Shown here: one piece after another, positions 1 to 7,864 of the stretch
Numbering within the stretch: the stretch's first letter is position 1
Layout of the letters: every line of letters begins with the position of its first letter
Origin: an uncultured Acholeplasmatales bacterium
Lineage (GTDB): Bacteria > Bacillota_I > Bacilli_A > ML615J-28 > CAG-698
DNA length: 16,655 bases
Reading direction: 5' to 3'
NCBI GenBank assembly: GCA_937877075.1
Contig: CALEGD010000054.1
Span: 1-16,655, forward strand
Notes under the pieces: generated by a model
Seen by the model: only the letters and a program-made list of their open reading frames with translations
Database searches by the model: none
Told to the model about the DNA's origin: nothing
Position numbers and translations under genes: made by a program

Positions 1-96
1 CCTAAAGGAATAATGTAATTGTGATAAGATTAAAGCTGATTATTTTGCTACAACACCATATGGTTCATATTATTACAATTACATTATTCCTTTAGG
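1..96. repeat. 22-bp perfect inverted repeat at the left edge (arms 1-22 and 75-96)
   Basis: Bases 1-22 are the exact reverse complement of bases 75-96; pairing fails at the next base (23 against 74). The right arm lies inside the open reading frame of the giant LRR protein and encodes part of YYYNYIIPLG. The left arm starts at base 1 and puts an in-frame TAA at 11-13. This is what a fold-back or chimeric contig end looks like, so the left arm is probably not genomic in this position. A genuine inverted repeat cannot be excluded from the sequence alone. Confidence 0.9.
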
Positions 97-3000
97 AACT
101 TATATCTATGACATGGATAAAAGCAAATATGATCCGATTCCTGCTAATCAAGATAAAATTGCAATTTCCGATTACTTAGGAACAATAGATGGGATATCTG
201 CAGTATATGCCGGACTTCTCCGTGGCGCTAAGACAATGACTTATACCATTACAGATAAGATAACCGGAGAAATTGTCTATGAATTTGAAGACTATAATGT
301 TAGAAAAGCTTTTTCTAATGGAGGTTCACCAGTCCCATCTGCTGAGTTTTTAAGACTAAAACCTACGGAATTAGGATTAATTAATAATCGCGAATACGAA
401 TTTAAAATGTCAGGCCTACTAGATTATAAAGATGGTGGTGCAACTACAAATACGAGAAATAGTTTTGATTTTAACTTTACTCTTGATAATGAAGCCCCTG
501 TATTAAAAGAAGCGACTTACGAAAAAGTTTATGATAGAACTTTGAAAAAAGATCGTTATTACATAACTTTGATGGTTTATGATAATCAATATGTTCAATC
601 AATTACACCGATTATCTTTACAACTCCTTCGACTTATACATTCTTAACAGAATACCCAATTCCAGTTTATAGCGAAAAGGGAAAAGACAATAAAGTTCGA
701 ATTGAAATCACTGATCATTTGAATGATATTTCAGAAGATGCTTTGATTACAAGTGCTTTAGGATTTTCAATCGATGATTATGCCTTAAACTCTAGTATTT
801 ATATGTGTCAACTTCCTGGAACTAAAGGTGATTTTAAATTTACAAAAGATGGTACTGATCAAGGAATAGATCTTCAAATCTTATCGATGTATGAAGGTGA
901 AGTAGTTGATCTAACCCAATACCTTTCAACAAAGGATGAAACAGTTGATGAAGATAAAGATTATCTAAAATATTTAGTTTGGGAATCATCTAATGAAAGT
1001 ATTGCTATTGTAGAAGGAGGCCAAGTCTTAGGATTAAAGCCAGGACGGACAACTATAATAGTAACTGAACAGATGGATTTAAAACAGGCTGTCCTGATCA
1101 TTAACGTAAAAGAAAGGCCGGATAAAGTTACTGAACAAAGTTTAAATTCTACTTTTACTCCTCTAAGAATATCTGCTCAATCTAATCCGATTGATGTAGA
1201 AGATGCAAGGCTTGAAGAGATTCGTTTTTCTCACTTTGAAACTATATTTGCTTATTCTAGAGCGGGTCAAACTAGTGAGATAGGCAGTACTGGTAATAAA
1301 ACATTTATTACCAGTCTTGGCCAAGCAGGAACACCGACGCTTAGTTTTTACCCGGGCGAAAAGATCAAATTATATCATGAACTAAAACCTTGGTATGTAG
1401 AAGATAAATATCAACTGATATTTAAATCTCACAATCCAGAGGTTGCAATCGTTGATGAAGATGGAATTGTAACCGGTTTGAAAAAGGGTTCTGCTATTAT
1501 TGAATTAGCTGTAGAAGGATCTAATCTTGCTGCTAAGATAAAAGTTGAAATAAAGAGCGAATTCATTATTGAAAATCGCACTTTAATAGCTTATAAAGGT
1601 TTAGGCGGTCAAGTTGTTATTCCTGACGATGAAGGAATCCTTTATATTGGTTCATATGCATTTTGTTTATTTGATACCGACTATACAATTGAATTAGATG
1701 AAGAAGATTATGATAAAAATAAAATACCAGCTATGAATACTTCGGTTACCTCCGTTGTTATTCCAGAAGGTGTTGAAGAAATCCAAAAATATGCTTTTTA
1801 TAATTGTTCGGGACTACAAACAGTTGAAATTCCGGACTCAGTAAAATATATTAAGGAACATGCTTTTAAGAAAAATATTGCTCTTACATCGATTAATTTA
1901 AAAAATATTAAAGCAATCGGCGCCGAAGCATTTAAAGGCTGTGAAAATTTAACTGATATCAGATTAGATAATATTTATTCAATTGGTGTGGGTGCTTTTG
2001 AAGGTTGTATAAGCATTGAAAGTGTAAACTTAAATACGCTTCGTAACACTGGCGAACGTGCTTTTAAAGATTGTACTGCACTCACAAATGTTATTCTATC
2101 TGAGAATACAAGATTAGCTGAAGCGATGTTTGTGAATACAGGCCTAATTACAATTGATATTTATGAAAAAGTTCAAATTCCTGAATTTTGTTTCGCGAAA
2201 TCAGAGAAATTAGAAACTGTAAATATTCATAATGATTTAATCACAATCGGTAAAGGCGCATTTAGTGAATGTATATCGCTGACTACATTTAATATTAAGG
2301 GTAATGTAGATGAAATTGATGAACAAGTCTTTTATGGATCGTCAAATTTAAAAAGATTTGTTTTACCTAATAATGAATTTGAACTAGGAAGATTTGCTTT
2401 TTTTGAGTGCTTTGCACTTGAAGAATTAGTTTTTAGTCCAAATACAAAAATAAATAACCTTAGCAATTCTGCTTTTAAAGATACAGGTTTAGTAAGATTT
2501 GTTGTTGATGAGGCTAACCCATTCTATCAAACTGATGATTACCTTTTAGTCAGTAAAGACGGAAAAACAATTATTCTAGCTACTATTGCTAGAGATTATC
2601 AAAACTTCATCTTAGATTCGAAATATGAGGTAATTGGTGAAGGAGCCTTTTCTGGAACAAATATCGAATCACTAACAATTACAGATAGTAATTTAGTAAT
2701 TAATGATTCTGCTTTTGCTAATTGCACTTCACTGCTTACAGTGAATCTTCCAAACGAATCTGGTCTTGTGATAGGTGCTTATGCATTTAATAATGCTACA
2801 AATCTAACTACAATTAATAATCTTAATCAAGTGACTGAAGTTGGCGATTATGCCTTTGCTAATACTGGTTTAATAAAGGTAGAGATTGGAAGTAATGCAG
2901 TATATGGTGAGGGTGCTTTCTTTAGATCAAAACTAGAAGAAGTATCTATTGGCGAGGGAACAAAATTTGGACTTGGTGCTTTTCAAAGTTGTTTGAATTT

Positions 3001-4927
3001 AAAGGTTGTAAAAATGCCTGAGGGCGGTAATGTTCATTTCGGTGTTGCTGCCTTTGCTTATGATAAACAACTTGTGGAAATTGACTTAAGTAAGGTTGGA
3101 TCTATTATTGAAGATCAGACATTTTATGGATGTGAAGCTTTAAAGGTTGCTAATCTGCTCTATGTAGAATACATTGGTGAATATGCTTTTGCTGACTGCG
3201 GAAACTTGAATTATTTGAATATTCCGAGGGTAATAGAAATTGGTGAAGGCGCATTTTCAAGAAATAACCAAAACAGAGAAGCTCCAATCTTCAGTGATTT
3301 AATTCTTCCCGATACCCTAACAAAGATTGGCGATGGTGCATTCTTAGGTTGTAGAGGAATAGAAGAAGTAATTTTACCAGATTCCCTTACTGAGATTAAT
3401 GATTTTATCTTTGCTTTTTGTATTAACTTAAAATCAGTAGTAATACCATCTAATATAAAATCTATTGGCAAGTATAGTTTTACAGGATGTCAATCACTTA
3501 CTTCAATTAATTTAGGAAACATTGAAGAAATTGAAGAATATGCCTTCACATCTGCTAACCTACTTGAAGCAGTTGATTTGAGTTCAGCTAAATTTGTTGG
3601 CGAAGGTGCTTTTGCGGATACGAATTTAAAAGGAAAATATACTGCAAATGATTTGTTAGAAGTTTGTGATTATGCCTTTCAATCCACAGATATCGAAGAA
3701 TTTATTTCTCCTAATCTTGAAGAAATTGGAATTGCTGCCTTTCAATTTAATAAAAAGCTTAAGAAGTTTGTCTTTTCTAAGAATCTAAAAAGTATAGGCA
3801 CTTCCGCGTTTAATGGTTGTACAATCCTAACAAGTTTTTATTATCTTGATGATGGACAAGAAGTAGCTACAGGTACAATTAATGACTATGCTTTATTAGA
3901 TCAAGGAATTTTATATACAAAATACAAAAATGGAAATCTAGAGTTATCATCTGTTCCTAATGGTTTAAAAATGGAGACATTGATAGTTTTAGAAGGAACA
4001 ACAAGAATTGATAGACAAGCTGGAAACGAAAATCCTTTTGTAAATACAATAGTATTACCTGATTCTTTAAAAAGCATTGGCAATTATGCCTTCTATAATT
4101 ATCAAAACTTAAAAGAAGTAGAGTTTAAATCATTTACTGCTCCTATTTTAGAAAGTTCATATAATTACAATGCGCACTTAGAAGAAACAGATCCCGGCTA
4201 TGACATCATTCATAAACACTTTAATATATTTGATTGGCAATTATGTTACTATAATTTTATTGATTTACTAGGAAAAAAAGAGCCAATAAAGATGACTCTT
4301 CCAAGTAATGAAAATATAGTCGGATATGATTCTCTTGTATATTTAGTATATTTTGGAGAAATGGGTACAGCTGATAGAAGTGATTATGAAGCAATGAGCA
4401 AAGATATGATTGATTATATTGAAGCAGTAAAAGAAATAGAAAAGATTCAGACAATCACTTTAGCTCATGAAAATCTGATCAATAATGCCTTAACCTCCTT
4501 TAATAAAATTAACCAAAACCCTAATATATTTGGTTATACAACTGAGGAATGGGATCTAATGGCAGAAGTAGTTAGGGAAGCTAAAGAAATTATTACAGAA
4601 TTGAGAATAGAATATTCACCTAATAATTTGAAGGACTTACAGAAAAACATTTCTAATTTACCAAAAGTTTTTGATATTTCCCTATTAGAAATATTAAGAG
4701 ATATAGCTTATGAAATTAATACATTAAAATTAGAAGAAAAAGCTTTGCTTGATTTAGAAAACTATAATTCTTTATTAACTTCTTATCAAGAATATATTAA
4801 AGAAATTCCTAACGAAATAGCTCCTGCGGTTAATTCGCTAAATAATTTATTAAAACTTGTTAGGAGTGCAGGTTCTTCATTAACTATTGGTGCATTCTTA
4901 TTATTAAGAAGAAGATGGGGTCTATAG
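23..4927 (+). CDS. 5'-truncated giant surface protein: peptidase-associated-like N-part, two Big_2-like Ig domains, BspA-type LRR array, helical C-terminus
   Basis: Probable surface adhesin or binding protein; 5' end missing. The first ATG is at 113, but it has no good ribosome site and the frame stays open and protein-like back to about 23 (ADYFATTPYGSYYYNYIIPLG), so the real start lies left of the window. Counting Met at 113 as residue 1: residues 30-60 (YAGLLRGAKTMTYTITD) and 126-160 (DNEAPVL, VYDNQYVQSI) resemble the Fn3-like regions behind the catalytic domain of large S8 peptidases; no catalytic residues are present. About 253-334 and 410-481 are Big_2-like (SSNESIAIV then GLKPGRTTI; NPEVAIVDEDG then GLKKGSAII). 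About 486-1345 holds some 31 LRR_5/BspA units (IGxxAFxxCxxL). About 1417-1583 is helical, with EEKALLDLENYNSLL recalling helical spacer repeats of Gram-positive surface proteins. The end is TIGAFLLLRRRWGL with no LPXTG motif. Domain calls are good; the peptidase link is inference. Confidence 0.85.
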   Translation, partial: DKIKADYFATTPYGSYYYNYIIPLGTYIYDMDKSKYDPIPANQDKIAISDYLGTIDGISAVYAGLLRGAKTMTYTITDKITGEIVYEFEDYNVRKAFSNGGSPVPSAEFLRLKPTELGLINNREYEFKMSGLLDYKDGGATTNTRNSFDFNFTLDNEAPVLKEATYEKVYDRTLKKDRYYITLMVYDNQYVQSITPIIFTTPSTYTFLTEYPIPVYSEKGKDNKVRIEITDHLNDISEDALITSALGFSIDDYALNSSIYMCQLPGTKGDFKFTKDGTDQGIDLQILSMYEGEVVDLTQYLSTKDETVDEDKDYLKYLVWESSNESIAIVEGGQVLGLKPGRTTIIVTEQMDLKQAVLIINVKERPDKVTEQSLNSTFTPLRISAQSNPIDVEDARLEEIRFSHFETIFAYSRAGQTSEIGSTGNKTFITSLGQAGTPTLSFYPGEKIKLYHELKPWYVEDKYQLIFKSHNPEVAIVDEDGIVTGLKKGSAIIELAVEGSNLAAKIKVEIKSEFIIENRTLIAYKGLGGQVVIPDDEGILYIGSYAFCLFDTDYTIELDEEDYDKNKIPAMNTSVTSVVIPEGVEEIQKYAFYNCSGLQTVEIPDSVKYIKEHAFKKNIALTSINLKNIKAIGAEAFKGCENLTDIRLDNIYSIGVGAFEGCISIESVNLNTLRNTGERAFKDCTALTNVILSENTRLAEAMFVNTGLITIDIYEKVQIPEFCFAKSEKLETVNIHNDLITIGKGAFSECISLTTFNIKGNVDEIDEQVFYGSSNLKRFVLPNNEFELGRFAFFECFALEELVFSPNTKINNLSNSAFKDTGLVRFVVDEANPFYQTDDYLLVSKDGKTIILATIARDYQNFILDSKYEVIGEGAFSGTNIESLTITDSNLVINDSAFANCTSLLTVNLPNESGLVIGAYAFNNATNLTTINNLNQVTEVGDYAFANTGLIKVEIGSNAVYGEGAFFRSKLEEVSIGEGTKFGLGAFQSCLNLKVVKMPEGGNVHFGVAAFAYDKQLVEIDLSKVGSIIEDQTFYGCEALKVANLLYVEYIGEYAFADCGNLNYLNIPRVIEIGEGAFSRNNQNREAPIFSDLILPDTLTKIGDGAFLGCRGIEEVILPDSLTEINDFIFAFCINLKSVVIPSNIKSIGKYSFTGCQSLTSINLGNIEEIEEYAFTSANLLEAVDLSSAKFVGEGAFADTNLKGKYTANDLLEVCDYAFQSTDIEEFISPNLEEIGIAAFQFNKKLKKFVFSKNLKSIGTSAFNGCTILTSFYYLDDGQEVATGTINDYALLDQGILYTKYKNGNLELSSVPNGLKMETLIVLEGTTRIDRQAGNENPFVNTIVLPDSLKSIGNYAFYNYQNLKEVEFKSFTAPILESSYNYNAHLEETDPGYDIIHKHFNIFDWQLCYYNFIDLLGKKEPIKMTLPSNENIVGYDSLVYLVYFGEMGTADRSDYEAMSKDMIDYIEAVKEIEKIQTITLAHENLINNALTSFNKINQNPNIFGYTTEEWDLMAEVVREAKEIITELRIEYSPNNLKDLQKNISNLPKVFDISLLEILRDIAYEINTLKLEEKALLDLENYNSLLTSYQEYIKEIPNEIAPAVNSLNNLLKLVRSAGSSLTIGAFLLLRRRWGL
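1570..4150 (+). repeat. Array of about 31 BspA/LRR_5-type leucine-rich repeats
   Basis: Protein-level tandem repeat inside the giant surface gene. Units of roughly 22-25 residues follow the pattern I-G-x-x-A-F-x-x-C-x-x-L-x-x-[IV]-x-[IL]-P. Clear examples are EIQKYAFYNCSGL, AIGAEAFKGCENL, YIGEYAFADCGNL and SIGKYSFTGCQSL. I counted about 31 AF-type cores. Near residues 800-830 a non-repeat insert (VDEANPFYQTDDYLLVSKDG) interrupts the array; such inserts (unit ending in a 'YxxxDGvLys' type hairpin) are usual in BspA-like proteins. A similar break occurs near 3885-3990 (DYALLDQGILYTKYKNG). The family is known for adhesion to host proteins or other microbes; the ligand here is unknown. Confidence 0.85.
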
Positions 4928-4930
4928 GAT

Positions 4931-5479
4931 ATGAAAATTAAAATGAAGAAAATGTTATTCCTTTTGCCAATTTTCTTATTATTAATATTTGTTGGTTGTT
5001 CTAGTAATAAATTGACCAAATACAATAAGCAAATAGAAAAATCAATAGAAACTGTAGGGGTTGTATCCTCCAAAATTGAAATGAAGGATAGTGGAGTTTT
5101 AATCTACGAGTATCTTAAAGTTGAATCAGTTACAGAGGATAAACTTAATGTAAAAATTGATATTTCTTCTCTAGACGAGACTTTTACATTTAAAAAACAA
5201 TCATCCACAGAAACTGTTGAAGATCTTAATCGTAATTCTTTTTTACCATTTAAATTAAAAGATGACTTATTAGATGATTTGATGATAGAAAATGATACCT
5301 TAACTTGCACGGTGTCTAAAGAGAATATTGGTAAGTTATATGCGCTTCCTGATTTCGATATTGACGGAAATGCTGAACTTGTACTAAATTTTGAAAATGA
5401 AATAATTATTAATATTACATGTGTGTTTAAAACAACATCTGGAAAAGATGTAATAATACATACAGAGTATAGTTATTAG
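4931..5479 (+). CDS. Small lipoprotein of unknown function (182 aa)
   Basis: Predicted exported lipoprotein. Residues 1-23 form a type II signal peptide: basic start (MKIKMKK), hydrophobic core (MLFLLPIFLLLIF) and a lipobox ending VGC with the acylated Cys at 23, followed by SSNK. The mature part is beta-rich with alternating charged and hydrophobic residues (LKVESVTEDKLNVKIDISSL; NAELVLNFENEIIINITCVF) and has two further Cys. I recognise no family; the pattern loosely recalls small LolA/LppX-like lipoproteins, which is a guess. The start lies three bases after the stop of the LRR gene, so the two are probably co-transcribed and translationally coupled. An ATG at 4943 in the same frame is an alternative start that would only shorten the basic region. 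Confidence 0.8.
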   Translation: MKIKMKKMLFLLPIFLLLIFVGCSSNKLTKYNKQIEKSIETVGVVSSKIEMKDSGVLIYEYLKVESVTEDKLNVKIDISSLDETFTFKKQSSTETVEDLNRNSFLPFKLKDDLLDDLMIENDTLTCTVSKENIGKLYALPDFDIDGNAELVLNFENEIIINITCVFKTTSGKDVIIHTEYSY

Positions 5480-5483
5480 GAGG
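5478..5483 (+). promoter_or_regulatory. Shine-Dalgarno site overlapping the upstream stop codon
   Basis: AGGAGG ends six bases before ATG 5490. Its first two bases are also the last two of the TAG stop (5477-5479) of the small lipoprotein gene. This is near-consensus spacing and suggests that ribosomes finishing the upstream gene can reinitiate on the next one. Confidence 0.75.
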
Positions 5484-5489
5484 TAGGAC

Positions 5490-7829
5490 ATGAGAATTAT
5501 AAAAAACCAATTATCTAAATTCCTCTTAATCGCTTTATCGCTTTTGTTAATATTAGGAATTACAGGTTGTGATGATAATACCGGTCCAGTAGAAATAGAA
5601 ATGGACCTAAGTGCTCCGACTATTACAAGTAACGAAGAAGTTATTTTATCTGTTATTGTTACTGGTGCGGAAGATGACTCATATTTTCTAAGTTTTTCAG
5701 ATGAAAGTCTTATAAAAGTTGATGATAATAAAATTATCACCATAGCAAAAGATGTAAACGCTGATAAAGAGGTGTTGATTACAGCAATTGCAAATGCTGA
5801 CAAAACTGTCTCTGTTTCCAAAATATTAACCGTAAAAGCAAAAATTGTTCCCCAACCACCAAAAGAAATTGCTGTTGCAATTAGTGGAAGATCAGAAGTA
5901 AAAAGTGGTCAAAGTTTAAAACTAGAAGCTAGCATTGAAGGTACAGAAGACTCTGATGTAACTTGGGAAATTAAAACCGGTGGTGAATTTGCTCAAATTG
6001 ATGAAAATGGTAAATTAGATGCAAATGTAGTTGTTGGAGATAAGGTTATTGAGGTAATAGCTAGAAGTAAAGAAGATAATAAGGCCTTTGCTTCGAAGAT
6101 TATTACAATAGTCGCAAAACCTGATTTAACTCAAGAAATGATCGACCAATTGAATTCTGATAAAATTTCATTTGAAGGATATATAAATATTAATTTATAT
6201 ACTATAAGTTTATTTAAAAAACTCTATCGTACCTTTACAGTAGTTGTAAAAACTGCTATGGATGGAACCTATTGGTACGCTGAGTATGAAAACTCAGCTG
6301 TAGGAACAAAATCAGGATTATATTATAAAAAATATGATAATATCGCTTCTCAAGTTGGTTTAAGTTTTATGAATGACGAGGAATATCTTCCAATGACAGA
6401 CGATAGTGGAAAGCCTATTACTTGGGAAAACTCAGGATTCTATAATAACTTTGTAGGTTTGAGGGTTGAAGATTTTGAATTCAATGAAGAAACTTGGAGA
6501 TATGAATATAAGGGAAATGATGAAAAATTAGCAGAAAGGATGGTTGCTTCTGCTAACCCTTATGAATTTGTTCCAAATGAGGATGGTTTTGCTTTAATAA
6601 TTGAAGAAGGAGAAATCCTTGGAATCTATTCCAAAAGCATGTCTGATTATACAATAGTAGAAAATTATGAAGCAATTCAAGAATTAATAGTCGCTGTAAA
6701 TTACGGAGATGATGTAGAAGTTCCTGTGATTGCAAAATATTCTACTGAAGAAATCCATGAGGACTTAAATATAGCAGTTAATAATATGCGAGCCTTAGAT
6801 AGCTATTCATTGAAGTTTAAAGAATTCACCTCTACAATCTATACTACCGGATTTTCTCAAAGCGGCTTTGACCAAGTAATCACAAATGAGGATTGTTATT
6901 TTAGGCCGTTTACATTTTCTTATGATGGAAAAGGTGATGAGGTTTATAAATACAATAATGATGCCACATTTGGATATCAGAAGATTAACGACAATCTTTA
7001 TAATTCATATACAAAAACTGAAGATGGCTCTTATCGGGCAGCTAGAGCATATAATAATGATTTTAAAAATGCAAAACCTTCATTTGCCTTTGCTCCAGAG
7101 ATCTTTAGAACTTATTATATTGACGAAGAAGAAGGAACAACTACCTATTATGTTGATGATTTAATGACTGGGGTTGCAACAACTTTCTATCACCATCTCA
7201 GCAATGATATTAATTTATATGGTGTTTTTGCTCTTCGTGGATATACCTCATCTACATCATCCTTTACACCTTATGTGGTAGTAAAAGATGAATATATTAT
7301 TGAGGCAGGTTTTTATTACTATTTAGGCCCAATTTCTGGGGTAGTTGAGTTAGAGTATAGCAATTTCAATAATTCATCTTTACCTGATGATGTAGTAATC
7401 GACTTTGAAACAAGATATGTACCTACATCATGGGAAGAATTGACGATTATCGCAAGAGAAGAGATGTCGCCAACTGGTGAGGAAGAAGAAGTAAATGCTC
7501 TAGATTACCTTAAAGTATTCTTCAATAATGAAGAAATAGCTAATACAATGCCGTTCTTTGGTAACCCACTGGGGGATACATATGGATTTGGCTTAACGAC
7601 AATTCGTATACCATATAGTTCAACTAGTGGAAAACAGACAATACTTTTCTATTATGACGTGCCCTTAGACATTGATTATACAATCAATTCATCGATTACG
7701 GCAGTCGAAGAATATTTGGTTGATTTGGGATATACAAAAAATAGATATGGAGAATATTCAAAAGACGGAATTTTTGTTCATGTTACTGATTCAAGCCTAG
7801 ATTTAATGATCTATGTTTGGAAAGCTTAG
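5490..7829 (+). CDS. Large lipoprotein with two N-terminal Ig-like domains (779 aa), paralogue of the next gene
   Basis: Predicted surface lipoprotein. Residues 1-27 are a type II signal peptide (MRIIKNQLSK, then LLIALSLLLILG, lipobox ITGC, Cys27). Residues about 34-116 form an Ig-like module (SAPTITSNEEVILSVIVTG, then ANADKTVSVSKILTV) and about 125-210 a second one (VKSGQSLKLEASIEGTEDSD, VTWEIKTGG). The remaining 570 residues have no family I recognise. They contain two related-looking portions, each opening with a short helical segment (TQEMIDQLNSDKISFEGYI; EDLNIAVNNMRALDSYSLKF) followed by aromatic-rich beta strands (TYWYAEYENS, GLYYKKYDN). Several stretches align by eye with the downstream gene (ITWENSGFYNNFVGLRVEDF against VLWETRHFWNHLGNLQIDKF). 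Role inferred: extracellular binding; no catalytic motif seen. Confidence 0.85.
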   Translation: MRIIKNQLSKFLLIALSLLLILGITGCDDNTGPVEIEMDLSAPTITSNEEVILSVIVTGAEDDSYFLSFSDESLIKVDDNKIITIAKDVNADKEVLITAIANADKTVSVSKILTVKAKIVPQPPKEIAVAISGRSEVKSGQSLKLEASIEGTEDSDVTWEIKTGGEFAQIDENGKLDANVVVGDKVIEVIARSKEDNKAFASKIITIVAKPDLTQEMIDQLNSDKISFEGYININLYTISLFKKLYRTFTVVVKTAMDGTYWYAEYENSAVGTKSGLYYKKYDNIASQVGLSFMNDEEYLPMTDDSGKPITWENSGFYNNFVGLRVEDFEFNEETWRYEYKGNDEKLAERMVASANPYEFVPNEDGFALIIEEGEILGIYSKSMSDYTIVENYEAIQELIVAVNYGDDVEVPVIAKYSTEEIHEDLNIAVNNMRALDSYSLKFKEFTSTIYTTGFSQSGFDQVITNEDCYFRPFTFSYDGKGDEVYKYNNDATFGYQKINDNLYNSYTKTEDGSYRAARAYNNDFKNAKPSFAFAPEIFRTYYIDEEEGTTTYYVDDLMTGVATTFYHHLSNDINLYGVFALRGYTSSTSSFTPYVVVKDEYIIEAGFYYYLGPISGVVELEYSNFNNSSLPDDVVIDFETRYVPTSWEELTIIAREEMSPTGEEEEVNALDYLKVFFNNEEIANTMPFFGNPLGDTYGFGLTTIRIPYSSTSGKQTILFYYDVPLDIDYTINSSITAVEEYLVDLGYTKNRYGEYSKDGIFVHVTDSSLDLMIYVWKA

Positions 7830-7854
7830 TTTAATATAAATGAATGAAGAAAGA

Positions 7855-7860
7855 AAGAGG
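7855..7860 (+). promoter_or_regulatory. Shine-Dalgarno site that favours the ATG at 7865
   Basis: AAGAGG ends four bases before ATG 7865. The in-frame ATG 21 bases upstream (7844) is preceded only by TTTAATATAAATGA, with no purine-rich site. The later start gives MKTLTLIGKK before the hydrophobic core, a normal signal-peptide n-region; the earlier start adds MKKERGK. The site therefore decides, moderately, for 7865. Confidence 0.6.
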
Positions 7861-7864
7861 AAAA

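Noticed and set aside
3211..3471. Minus-strand open frame opposite the LRR array
   Set aside because: Its sequence is the mirror of the repeated LRR codons (recurring NAPSPI), it lacks a ribosome site and lies entirely inside a confident gene.
4786..5073. Minus-strand open frame across the junction of the LRR gene and the small lipoprotein
   Set aside because: No ribosome site; opposite two well-supported + strand genes including a clear lipobox; low-complexity composition.
5384..5821. Minus-strand 145-residue open frame
   Set aside because: Antisense to the signal peptide and first Ig-like module of the lipoprotein at 5490, whose lipobox and Shine-Dalgarno site are convincing; composition is that of an AT-rich shadow frame.
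6886..7164. + strand 92-residue frame inside the lipoprotein at 5490
   Set aside because: Overlaps the main frame completely, rich in Met/Ile/Leu as expected from a shifted AT-rich frame, and has no ribosome site.
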